Shown here: piece after piece, positions 34,133-41,900 of the stretch
Position numbering within the stretch: position 1 is the stretch's first letter
Layout of the letters: every line of letters begins with the position of its first letter
Source of the DNA: an uncultured Muribaculaceae bacterium
GTDB lineage: Bacteria; Bacteroidota; Bacteroidia; Bacteroidales; Muribaculaceae
Reading direction: 5' to 3'
DNA: 41,900 bases
NCBI GenBank assembly: GCA_910586475.1
Contig: CAJUHM010000010.1
Location: 1-41,900 of the forward strand
Made by a program: the position numbers and the translations under genes
Notes under the pieces: model-generated
Seen by the model: only the letters and a program-made list of their open reading frames with translations
Told to the model about the DNA's origin: nothing
The model's database searches: none

Positions 34133-34172
34133 AGGCGCTGTGTCAGAATTTTGACACAGCGCCTGTTTTTTT
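34133..34172 (+). terminator. Terminator of the OmpA-family gene
   Basis: A perfect 13-bp stem AGGCGCTGTGTCA / TGACACAGCGCCT with a 6-nt loop is followed by GTTTTTTT. It shares the GTGTCAGA part of the gene-end hairpin core. Confidence 0.92.
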
Positions 34173-34317
34173 CTCCCTGACAGTGACTGCGCTGTCAGAT
34201 TTCCACAGTCAGCACCCATATTGCAACTTGATCATCAATACACTTAAAACCAGTACAAAAATAACCACCATTAAGCAAAAATCAATACATTATGACGGAT
34301 TATTTCCATTTATTTTA

Positions 34318-34325
34318 TAAATTTG
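34318..34325 (+). promoter_or_regulatory. -7 box of the surface-lipoprotein operon
   Basis: TAAATTTG followed by CA, 57 bp before the ATG at 34382, in an AT-rich stretch. The -33 element is unclear. Confidence 0.5.
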
Positions 34326-34381
34326 CAAGACAATTTCTAAAAAAACTGTTTTTACAAACTAATCATTCTAACATTTCAACC

Positions 34382-36544
34382 ATGTTTAAATTACTTCCAC
34401 GCGTACTGTCCCTCGTGTTGATCATGACGGGATTCCTGCTGTCGTCCTGTAGCGACGACAATGGATCGGAAATCCTCGACGCTCCGAGTGTCGATATTAA
34501 AGTGACTTCTGTTCAGCGTTCATCTGTCGAATTCACCATCTCATCTCCCGACGGAGCGGACTATGCTTATATCATCACTGAAAAAGGAGCCAGCGCCCCC
34601 GAATCGGCTGAAGCCATTTTCAGCGAAGGCACAAGCGGAATGCTTGAAAACGGCACCGTCAAAATCAACGCCCCCGAAGTTGAAGGCGGAAAAGAGTATG
34701 TCGTTTATGCAGCCGCACGTAAGATCAATCCTTATATCTACAGCGATGTCATCACTGCCGACGTCAACACCAATCTCCCCTACTCTGACATTGTGACCCT
34801 TGACAAAATCGGATTCACCGATTTTGCCTATCACGTAGAAAAGCCTGAGGCTGTGACTAAAATGAAGCATCTCGTTGTCCGCAAGGCCGACTACGAAGCG
34901 ATCAAGTCGATTCTCGGCGGACTGGCAGAGGTCACTCCCGAACTCTATCTCGAGACTTTCGGCCTCGATCTCACTGAATCAGACGACTTTGCCTACGACA
35001 AATTAGGCAAAGACGCAAACAGCATCGGTATTGACGTGCATATCCACTCCGGAACGACATTCATTGCAATGGCCGGCGCTGTCAACGACCAAGGCAAGAT
35101 CGATTCCGAAAACTTCCAGTATGTCGAATTCAAGACTCGTGACGCAGAAGTAGCTCCGTATGATTTCGACGTAACAATCAACACGACATCGACCACTGCG
35201 ACCATCAACATCAATCCCGACCCCGAATTGACCGACTACCGTGTAATCGTCCTCAGCAAAAGCGAATGGGACTACTCCGCACGTGAAGGCGAAGAGCAGA
35301 TCCGCTTTCTGATCATCGGCCATTGGGACGACTCGACCAACCCTGTCCGGAGAGCCTACACCGGAGCAAACACCATCAAAAGCGAAGGCCTCATTCCAAA
35401 CAGCCAGTATGTTGTCGGAATTATCGGATTCGATTCCAAAGGACGTGAAAAGATGAAAACCCTTGATTTCATCACTGGCGCACCGACCGGACCCGCACCG
35501 ACTCTTAGCGTCACTGAAGCCACCCCCTCCGTTGCAACACCCTGGAACACCATCGCATTCAACGTCAAAGCCACCAGAGCGGCAGAAGTCAGATACGGTT
35601 TCTGGACCAAAGCAAGCGTCGACAAAGTGCTCAGCAACGGCAACTCAATGGCCGACGTTATCCTCAACAACGGCCAGATCTGCACTGCCGATCAGCTCGA
35701 AGCCATCCTCTCGGCCGACGGTCTGCTCTTCGAGACCAACGACCTCGACCCCGCAACTGAATACATGTTTGCAGTCTACGCACGCTCTGACGAATATGTC
35801 GCTGCTGTCGAATCTCGCGTATTCACAACCGATGAACTTCCCCAGACCGGCGGCGAAGTACGCAAAAACATGCCCGGCCACTACACCGCCACGACAACCG
35901 ACGAAAACGGAGCGACCGTTACATTCCCCGTAACGATAACAACCGGCGTAAACGACGCCACTATCTCTGATTATTCGGCGAAGAACCGTCTGGTCGCACT
36001 CGGCTTCGGTCCTGAATCGAAATTCCCCTACCGCTCGCCCGAACAGATCTCCTCTGAAAACCCCTTTGCTGACTACGGTCCCAAATGGTTCATCGAGTTC
36101 TCTGATAATGGAATCAAAGTCCCCAATGCCTACAGCAAGGACTGGAACATGGGCCTTGTCAACAACCAGACTGCCTACATAAAGGGCGCAGGATTCCGTG
36201 AGACCGCAAACGGAACTGTCGCCATGAACTTCCCTGGCGATGATTTCGATGTCGTCGTTTCGGAAGACGGCAACACAATCACCATCAAGGGGACATTCCA
36301 TGACATCGGCACCAAGGGCGGATACACCTACCCGACCATGTACTCCCCCGGATCAGGATGGTTCTCGCCGGATGTTGTCCATTTCCAGGCTTGTTCGGAA
36401 ATCGTTCTTACCCGTCAGGCTACACGCACTGCCAACCGCAACCTGCGAACCATCGGCAAGATGCCCGCCGTCAGCGTTGTCAAGGCTGTCTCAGGAAAAG
36501 AACTCCTTAAATATCGCGAAGACATCATCAGCAAACTTAAATAA
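34382..36544 (+). CDS. Large Fn3-like surface lipoprotein
   Basis: A 720-residue lipoprotein. The cysteine C23 is followed by SDDNGSE, an acidic signal like the one that sends Bacteroidetes lipoproteins to the cell surface. The rest is a string of beta domains. Phrases such as VEFTISSPDGADYAYIITEKG, EVEGGKEYVVYAAARK, GLIPNSQYVVGIIGFDSKG and NDLDPATEYMFAVYAR are typical fibronectin III-like repeats (at least three). A C-terminal beta region (about 540-690) follows. The first ATG of the frame (34292) is rejected because the signal peptide begins at 34382. The S41 protease gene starts 24 bp downstream, so they are probably one operon. Ligand or substrate unknown. Confidence 0.8.
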   Translation: MFKLLPRVLSLVLIMTGFLLSSCSDDNGSEILDAPSVDIKVTSVQRSSVEFTISSPDGADYAYIITEKGASAPESAEAIFSEGTSGMLENGTVKINAPEVEGGKEYVVYAAARKINPYIYSDVITADVNTNLPYSDIVTLDKIGFTDFAYHVEKPEAVTKMKHLVVRKADYEAIKSILGGLAEVTPELYLETFGLDLTESDDFAYDKLGKDANSIGIDVHIHSGTTFIAMAGAVNDQGKIDSENFQYVEFKTRDAEVAPYDFDVTINTTSTTATININPDPELTDYRVIVLSKSEWDYSAREGEEQIRFLIIGHWDDSTNPVRRAYTGANTIKSEGLIPNSQYVVGIIGFDSKGREKMKTLDFITGAPTGPAPTLSVTEATPSVATPWNTIAFNVKATRAAEVRYGFWTKASVDKVLSNGNSMADVILNNGQICTADQLEAILSADGLLFETNDLDPATEYMFAVYARSDEYVAAVESRVFTTDELPQTGGEVRKNMPGHYTATTTDENGATVTFPVTITTGVNDATISDYSAKNRLVALGFGPESKFPYRSPEQISSENPFADYGPKWFIEFSDNGIKVPNAYSKDWNMGLVNNQTAYIKGAGFRETANGTVAMNFPGDDFDVVVSEDGNTITIKGTFHDIGTKGGYTYPTMYSPGSGWFSPDVVHFQACSEIVLTRQATRTANRNLRTIGKMPAVSVVKAVSGKELLKYREDIISKLK

Positions 36545-36568
36545 ACCGTTCAGACAAATCACCAGAAA

Positions 36569-38368
36569 ATGTTTAATGCAAGAAAAATGTGGAACTGGGT
36601 GCTCGCAATGAGCATAGCTGTTCTATCGACAGGGCTGACTTCGTGCAGCGACGACGACTCCCCCTCCCTGCCCGGCAACGGCATCGAAAACGCCCAGTGG
36701 GCGGAAATCAACGATGCATCAATCGCTGGCGAAAACCTTATTTTCGAATTTGAGGCTCCCGCTGCATGGACTGCGACAAGCAGCGAGAAATGGTGTCAGC
36801 TGCTGACCCCCAAAGGTGGGAAAGGAACATCGTCTCTCCGAATCAACGTCGCGCCCAACGACACTGACTATGGTCGTTCGGCCACTGTTTCGGTCAAACT
36901 CGAAGGCTACACCGAACCCTGCGTGCTGACAATCCGTCAGGGCGAAGGATTTCTCGAAAAAGGTGAAGGCCGCTACCGCGAAGTGAACAAATGGATCTAT
37001 AACCTAATGGAATCCAACTATCTGTGGAACGAGAACATCCCCGAACTGACTCTTGACCACAGCCTTGACTACGAGAAATTCCTCACCTCGATGCTCGACG
37101 GCGTGGCATCATTCAACGACGCCAACCACGACGACGGCTACTGGCTGAACGGCAAGCGCCAGAACTACTACAGCTTCATCGAGAGCAACGCTCCCGTTGC
37201 GCGCTCGGCCGGAGAGACTGTGACAAGCTCTGGTCTGTGGATCACGCCGACCATTCTTGGTCCGAACGACAACGACCCCTGCGGTTTCGCCGTAATATGG
37301 GTGACTCCCGGATCACCGGCTGCCGAGGCTGGTGTCAAGCGAGGCGATTTCATCAGGACCGTCAACAAAATCGCGGTCACGACTTCCAATTATAAGTCGC
37401 TTGGAGGCTCCGTCCTCAACGGCAACGTCACGGTCGATCTCAACTCCGTCAAATTCGTCAACAATGTAGCGGAAATCACTCCTCGAGTGGCTTCAGTCCT
37501 CATCGGCAAGAGCACATTTGTCGATCCATCGATCTACAAATGGGATGTCATCACAACCGACAGCGGCAAAAAGATCGGCTACCTTCTCTACATGGGATTC
37601 CACACCGACTTTGACGCCGAACTGATTGAAGTGTTCAGCCAGTTCAAGGCTCAGGGTATCGACGAGCTGATCGTCGACCTGCGCTACAACAACGGTGGCC
37701 ACGTCATCTCGAGCACCGTGCTCGGCACTCTGATTGCCGGTCAGGCGCATAAAGGCGACATCTACGTCCGCACGACCTACAACAAAGCCCGTTCTGATGC
37801 CGGAGAAGTAGGAGAATACCGCATCGGTATCGCCGAAAACCCTGAAAGCGCCAACGGACACGAAGCGATCGAGAAAGCTCTTGACAAATCGCTCGGACTC
37901 AGCCAGATCTTTGTGATCGGAACCGAGAAAACCGCTTCGGCAAGCGAATTGCTGATCAACGGTCTCCGCGGACTCGACATCAAAGTCAACCTCATCGGTA
38001 CAACTACCAACGGCAAGAATGTCGGAATGGAAGGATGGTGGACTAAGATCAACAACTACACCTTCTATTTCTATCCGATTACATTCTACTGCGAAAATGC
38101 CAAAGGATTCCGCAACTACTCCAACGGATTCACTCCCGATCTTGAGCTCAACGACGCACCGATCTATCCCGGTGAATTCGGAACAACCGACGACATCCTG
38201 AGCAACTACGCTATCCGCTGGGCAGAAGAGGGAGTCAAACCTTCCTTAACCGTCAACGCAGCTAAATCGCGTGGCGGCAAGGCGGAAATGAGACCCCTGC
38301 CGATGACCGACGAACTCAAAAAACCGTTGACTGACCGCATCGGCGGATCAATCATCATGCGTAACTGA
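36569..38368 (+). CDS. Surface S41-family peptidase with BACON and PDZ domains
   Basis: A 599-residue lipoprotein with C26 followed by SDDDS, a strong surface-export signal. A BACON-type beta domain (about 40-128; WTATSSEKWCQL, ending CVLTIRQGEGF) comes first, then a small helical domain. A PDZ domain (about 235-290; GFAVIWVTPGSPAAEAGVKRGDFI) and the S41 tail-specific protease core (about 330-560) follow. Core motifs are DLRYNNGG, the nucleophile region TEKTASASELLING and the lysine region GKNVGMEG, so the Ser-Lys dyad looks intact. BACON domains are thought to bind glycans or mucin. It forms an operon with the Fn3-like lipoprotein and ends at a strong terminator. Confidence 0.88.
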   Translation: MFNARKMWNWVLAMSIAVLSTGLTSCSDDDSPSLPGNGIENAQWAEINDASIAGENLIFEFEAPAAWTATSSEKWCQLLTPKGGKGTSSLRINVAPNDTDYGRSATVSVKLEGYTEPCVLTIRQGEGFLEKGEGRYREVNKWIYNLMESNYLWNENIPELTLDHSLDYEKFLTSMLDGVASFNDANHDDGYWLNGKRQNYYSFIESNAPVARSAGETVTSSGLWITPTILGPNDNDPCGFAVIWVTPGSPAAEAGVKRGDFIRTVNKIAVTTSNYKSLGGSVLNGNVTVDLNSVKFVNNVAEITPRVASVLIGKSTFVDPSIYKWDVITTDSGKKIGYLLYMGFHTDFDAELIEVFSQFKAQGIDELIVDLRYNNGGHVISSTVLGTLIAGQAHKGDIYVRTTYNKARSDAGEVGEYRIGIAENPESANGHEAIEKALDKSLGLSQIFVIGTEKTASASELLINGLRGLDIKVNLIGTTTNGKNVGMEGWWTKINNYTFYFYPITFYCENAKGFRNYSNGFTPDLELNDAPIYPGEFGTTDDILSNYAIRWAEEGVKPSLTVNAAKSRGGKAEMRPLPMTDELKKPLTDRIGGSIIMRN

Positions 38369-38398
38369 TCATTTCACTACAGAATATAATTGCGTGAG

Positions 38399-38445
38399 GG
38401 CGCTGGTCAAAATCTCGAATTTTGACCAGCGCCTGATCTTTTTCT
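38399..38445 (+). terminator. Terminator of the surface-lipoprotein operon
   Basis: A perfect 15-bp stem GGCGCTGGTCAAAAT / ATTTTGACCAGCGCC with loop CTCGA is followed by TGATCTTTTTC. Confidence 0.9.
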
Positions 38446-38505
38446 TCCGGAATTCATTCACAGTCATATTTACCATCCGTCGTACGGATCCCACCGCCTC
38501 GCCCC

Positions 38506-38556
38506 GGCGTTAACAAATATTGGAGAACGGAGTCTGAAGTAAAATTCGTATCTTTG
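38506..38556 (+). promoter_or_regulatory. Second copy of the shared element plus -7 box before the radical SAM gene
   Basis: The 30-bp element at 38506-38535 matches 27952-27981 at 26 of 30 positions. The -7 box TATCTTTG (38549-38556) begins 43 bp after its first base, against 40 bp in the other copy. Just upstream is a small palindrome ATCCGT-CGT-ACGGAT (38475-38489). Confidence 0.65.
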
Positions 38557-38589
38557 CATTCCACATATCTCCCTACCCCCCCCCTCAAG

Positions 38590-39837
38590 ATGGACAACTT
38601 CACAAGCCCCTTTGCCCGCCCGCTCTATCTGATGGCAAAACCCGTCGGCAGCACCTGCAATCTCAGATGCACCTACTGCTACTACCTTGAGAAAAGCAAC
38701 CTATATAAGAATGAAAATCCAAAAGGCCTCTCGGTCATGTCTGACGACATGCTCGAACTCTACATCCGCAAATATATCGAGGCGCAGACAATGCCGCAGG
38801 TCCTCTTCACCTGGCACGGCGGAGAACCTCTGATGCGGCCTCTCAGATTCTATGAAAAAGCACTCGAACTGCAGAAGAAGTATGGCCGGGGAATGCTGAT
38901 CGACAACTGCATCCAGACCAACGGCACTCTGCTGACCGACCAATGGTGTGAATTCTTCAAGCGAAACAACTGGCTTGTCGGAGTTTCGATCGACGGTCCG
39001 CGGAAGTTCCATGACGAATATCGGCGCGCACGGACAGGCGCCCCATCATTCAGTAAAGTCATGCACGGCATCAACCTGCTCAACAGACATGGCGTCGAAT
39101 GGAATGCGATGGCAGTCGTCAATGACTATAACGCAGACCACCCCCTCGAATTCTATGATTTCTTCAAGGAGATCGACTGCCGTTACATCCAGTTCGCCCC
39201 AATCGTCGAACGCATTCTTCCCCACAGCGACGGGCGTCATCTCGCTTCGGCTCTTGACCGCGACCGCAACATTCCGGTGGCCCCCTTCTCTGTCAGCCCG
39301 GAACAGTGGGGCAATTTCCTATGCACGATCTTCGACAGATGGGTCCGAAACGATGTAGGCTCGACATTCATCCAGCTCTTCGACTCCACCCTCGCGAACT
39401 GGGTCGGTCATGAGCCTGGAGTCTGCTCGATGGCCCGCAGCTGCGGACATGCCGCAGTGATGGAACATAACGGCGACATATATTCATGCGACCATTTTGT
39501 ATTTCCAGAATACAGACTCGGCAACCTGCGCTCACAGTCGCTCGTCGAAATGATCGCCGGAGAGATGCAGACCTCATTCGGCCTGTCCAAACGGGCCGCA
39601 CTGCCACGTCAGTGTGTCGAATGCCGGTTCACGGACATCTGCAATGGTGAATGCCCCAAAAACAGATTCGCACTTACAGCCGACGGTGAGGCCGGACTCA
39701 ATTACCTCTGCAGCGGCTACTACAAATTCTTCGACCATGTCGCACCCTACATGGAATTCATGAAATCGGAATTCGAAGCCGGACGTCCACCTGCAAACGT
39801 CATGAACGTCGCCGACGAAATCGCTTCGCGACGCTGA
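38590..39837 (+). CDS. Anaerobic sulfatase-maturating enzyme (radical SAM/SPASM)
   Basis: A 415-residue enzyme. The radical SAM cluster ligands are C23, C27 and C30 (CNLRCTYCYY). Motifs VLFTWHGGEP, DNCIQTNGTLL and VGVSIDGP are those of anSME. The SPASM/Twitch region carries two further clusters through CSMARSCG, YSCDHF, CVECRFTDICNGECP and a last Cys near LCSGYY. Such enzymes convert Cys or Ser in the CxPxR/SxPxR motif of sulfatases to formylglycine, which lets gut bacteria desulfate mucin or host glycans. No sulfatase is in this window, so it acts on proteins encoded elsewhere. A nine-C run (38576-38584) lies just before the ATG. Confidence 0.92.
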   Translation: MDNFTSPFARPLYLMAKPVGSTCNLRCTYCYYLEKSNLYKNENPKGLSVMSDDMLELYIRKYIEAQTMPQVLFTWHGGEPLMRPLRFYEKALELQKKYGRGMLIDNCIQTNGTLLTDQWCEFFKRNNWLVGVSIDGPRKFHDEYRRARTGAPSFSKVMHGINLLNRHGVEWNAMAVVNDYNADHPLEFYDFFKEIDCRYIQFAPIVERILPHSDGRHLASALDRDRNIPVAPFSVSPEQWGNFLCTIFDRWVRNDVGSTFIQLFDSTLANWVGHEPGVCSMARSCGHAAVMEHNGDIYSCDHFVFPEYRLGNLRSQSLVEMIAGEMQTSFGLSKRAALPRQCVECRFTDICNGECPKNRFALTADGEAGLNYLCSGYYKFFDHVAPYMEFMKSEFEAGRPPANVMNVADEIASRR

Positions 39838-39852
39838 ATCCGCCACAACCAC

Positions 39853-39907
39853 AAACGGTCAGCAGCCCCCTGCCGGAAAGCAGCGGAGGTTGCTGACCGT
39901 TTTTCTT
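39853..39907 (+). terminator. Terminator of the radical SAM gene
   Basis: A 12-bp outer stem AAACGGTCAGCA / TGCTGACCGTTT encloses an inner CTGC/GCAG hairpin and is followed by TTTCTTG. The remainder of the 365-bp gap to the next gene is AT-rich and holds only the promoter at 40047-40077. Confidence 0.85.
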
Positions 39908-40046
39908 GCCCGTCCCCATAAAGGAATCGCCCAAACATTCTTATCCGGTTTTAATTCTCATTCAAAGTTCAATTTTATTTATCCGGACAGGCTCTTATCA
40001 ACACAAAACAGGATTAGCCGCGCTCGGCGATATTAGTGTCATTTTT

Positions 40047-40077
40047 TTTGACTTAAAGGATTATTTTGTTAATTTTG
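40047..40077 (+). promoter_or_regulatory. Promoter of the choice-of-anchor J gene
   Basis: TTTG (40047-40050), 19-nt spacer and TAATTTTG (40070-40077) fit the consensus. The AT-rich leader is about 119 nt long. Confidence 0.75.
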
Positions 40078-40202
40078 CAACTTCATTAGACTAATAAACC
40101 AAATTATGTCACCTTAAAGCATTAAAACAACCCATTTTTGACAAAATAAAAAGTCAGTGGAAAAATCAGCAAATAATTATTTAATTTTCAAAAATTATAC
40201 TT

Positions 40203-41900
40203 ATGAAATCAATCAGAATCCTCGCTGTCATAGCGGCCGGATGGTTGGGAGCGTTTTCAGTCAGTTCGGCAAACAGTTCCCAGCTGATCGGCTTCATGAC
40301 CACGAACCAGGAATGGCTTAATTCGTCAGATCCGACAGCTGCCTATGGCTTCTATGGCATCAACCCCTCTGAATACTCAGGCTTCTCACCCCTGTCTCCG
40401 ACCGGCCCGGACAACACATGGGCCAACTGCGGAAGCACACTCATCGACGGAAAACACTACTGTTACGACGTCAGCGGAACATGGATAACCTACACACTCG
40501 CCTACCGTGTCTTCGATGCTTCTACATGGGGACTGGTCAATTCCAACTCTTTCACCTACCAGTATTCACAGTCGACAAGCGAAGCATCTCTGAAAGCAAA
40601 GAATATCCCGTGCGGATTAGCCTACGACCCCGTTGATGACACGCTCTGGGCCGTGACTCATGCCTTCTCCAACACAGAATCTGTCAAACTGTGTCGGGTC
40701 GACATCGAATCCGGAGAACTCATCCCGGTTGCAGACCTGCCAGCCATCCGCAATGCGGCATGCGACAGTCATGGCAACCTCTATGGAGTCGGACTCGACA
40801 GCAAATTATATTCTATTGCAAAAGACGGTACATGCACGGCTATCGGTGAGACCGGCTACTGGCCGACACGTGACTCTGAAATCAAGACCGGAGCCGCGAT
40901 CAACTACCGCGACGGAATGTTCTACTGGTCTTTCTTCGGATTCTCTTCGGAAGAAGACCGAAACTATAACCGCAACGGAATCTCCGGACTGATCAAAATC
41001 GATCCGGCAACAGCCAAAGCAGAGCTGATCTACAGCTATCCGGCCAGCCAGCGCTTCAGCTCTCTATCCGTGGCCAACGCCAACCCGATGGCGCCGGATG
41101 ACATAACAGACCTCACTTACACAGCCGACAACACGGACTACACCCGCGGAACTCTGACATTCACAGTTCCGACCTTGACCTACGACCAGTCACCATTGAC
41201 CGGCGAAATAGACATGTCGGTCGCTCTCGACGGCACTCCTGTCATCGAAAAAAGCGTAAACCCTGGCGAAAAAATCGCCGAAACGCTCACCGGACTTTCT
41301 GATGGCTCACACAATCTGACTGTCACTCTGTCGGCAAACGGCCACTCCGGTTCGCCGGCATCAACCAACTTTTTCGTCGGAGCATACGCCCCGTCCAATG
41401 TCTCCGAACTGACCCTCACCTACGACAAAGAATCCAACTCGGCCGTACTCAACTGGGAAACCCCAGCCGACGCCAACGGAAATGCAGCTCCGGCATCCGA
41501 CCTCCGCTATAAGATCGTCAGAAATCCCGGCAACGTAATCGTTGCGCGCTCCGCAAAAGGAAACACCTTCACTGAAAAAGCCGATTTCCCCTGGGCATCC
41601 TATCACTACACGATCACCCCCTATGCGGGCAGCGCAACAGCCGGAACGACCAAATCCAACTCTTTAAAGATGGGCACACCCATGTCATTGCCCTTCAACG
41701 AATCGTTCGACACAAGATCCTCTCTCGACGTGTTCACACTCATCGATGCAAACGGCGACGGCAACGGTGGCGACTGGGACACCCCCGAATGGATCTATGA
41801 TGACGAATACTACTGCGCATTCTACTACGGCAAACGCGACGTCACTGCCGACGACTGGCTGATCACTCCGCCTTTCATGCTCGAAACAGGGAAAACCTAC
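40203..41900 (+). CDS. Secreted choice-of-anchor J protein, C-terminus beyond the window
   Basis: The frame stays open for 566 codons to the last base. A signal peptide (about 1-23, ending SSA) is followed by a region with propeller-like repeats (about 30-290; GLAYDPVDDTLWAVTH, LCRVDIESGELIPV, and NAACDSHGNLYGVG). Two Fn3/Ig-like domains follow (about 300-480; SELTLTYDKESNSAVLNWETP). A choice-of-anchor J (cleaved-adhesin type) domain begins near 500: LPFNESFD, DANGDGNGGDWDTPEW, then ADDWLITPPF. Such proteins in Bacteroidetes are usually secreted or surface-bound, often with a C-terminal sorting domain, which would lie outside the window. Function is unknown; adhesion or glycan binding is likely. 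Confidence 0.8.
   Translation, partial: MKSIRILAVIAAGWLGAFSVSSANSSQLIGFMTTNQEWLNSSDPTAAYGFYGINPSEYSGFSPLSPTGPDNTWANCGSTLIDGKHYCYDVSGTWITYTLAYRVFDASTWGLVNSNSFTYQYSQSTSEASLKAKNIPCGLAYDPVDDTLWAVTHAFSNTESVKLCRVDIESGELIPVADLPAIRNAACDSHGNLYGVGLDSKLYSIAKDGTCTAIGETGYWPTRDSEIKTGAAINYRDGMFYWSFFGFSSEEDRNYNRNGISGLIKIDPATAKAELIYSYPASQRFSSLSVANANPMAPDDITDLTYTADNTDYTRGTLTFTVPTLTYDQSPLTGEIDMSVALDGTPVIEKSVNPGEKIAETLTGLSDGSHNLTVTLSANGHSGSPASTNFFVGAYAPSNVSELTLTYDKESNSAVLNWETPADANGNAAPASDLRYKIVRNPGNVIVARSAKGNTFTEKADFPWASYHYTITPYAGSATAGTTKSNSLKMGTPMSLPFNESFDTRSSLDVFTLIDANGDGNGGDWDTPEWIYDDEYYCAFYYGKRDVTADDWLITPPFMLETGKTY

Overview
The window reads as chromosomal DNA of a Bacteroidales bacterium, probably of the gut family Muribaculaceae (the family is an inference). 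The evidence is: Bacteroidetes-type promoters (TTTG, a 19-20 nt spacer, then TAnnTTTG) in front of many genes; almost no Shine-Dalgarno sequences; many lipoproteins, two of them with CSDD-type surface-export signals; and phylum-typical families (DUF4292, GldB-like, BACON/S41, PorT-type barrels, MlaD next to an amidase, choice-of-anchor J). Nothing looks like a prophage, transposon, CRISPR array or rRNA operon. This is mostly core genome with an accessory surface-protein section at the right end.

Left part (1-10.7 kb): a partial tRNA-Ser, a Ca2+-type P-type ATPase followed by a secreted GH5 mannanase, a convergent acyl-CoA synthetase-like gene, then the overlapping mtaB - glycosyltransferase - endonuclease/phosphatase run, an NlpC/P60 lipoprotein and tRNA-His with its own promoter and terminator.

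Middle (10.9-20 kb, minus strand): a probable envelope operon starts from one promoter near 17.56 kb and reads outer-membrane barrel - dut - TPR lipoprotein/secreted protein - DUF4292 lipoprotein - EnvC-like coiled-coil protein with a degenerate LytM domain - flippase. Upstream of it lies the two-gene electron-bifurcating NfnAB transhydrogenase. From 20 to 28 kb come a secreted papain-fold peptidase, an N-acetylmuramidase-type protein, PepD dipeptidase, a small membrane protein with a Skp/OmpH-like lipoprotein, a two-helix membrane protein, a PorT-like barrel and dnaA, with about 340 bp of AT-rich DNA upstream of dnaA that could belong to an origin.

Right part (28-41.9 kb): a broken flavodoxin/ferredoxin (EFR1-like) gene, MlaD and an N-acetylmuramoyl-L-alanine amidase, a GldB-like lipoprotein, a thioredoxin-fold protein without its CxxC, an OmpA-type lipoprotein, then a two-gene surface lipoprotein operon (Fn3-like lipoprotein plus BACON/PDZ/S41 protease), an anaerobic sulfatase-maturase-type radical SAM enzyme and a large secreted choice-of-anchor J protein that runs off the window.

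The most unusual signals are regulatory. A 30-bp element, 26/30 identical, sits about 40 bp before the -7 box of both the EFR1-like remnant and the radical SAM gene. Near-perfect intergenic hairpins sharing a GTGTGnCAGA core recur at gene ends. A set of competing inverted repeats with an eight-G loop lies in front of the EFR1-like remnant. Peptidoglycan remodelling is a recurring theme: amidase, NlpC/P60, muramidase and an EnvC-like probable activator.
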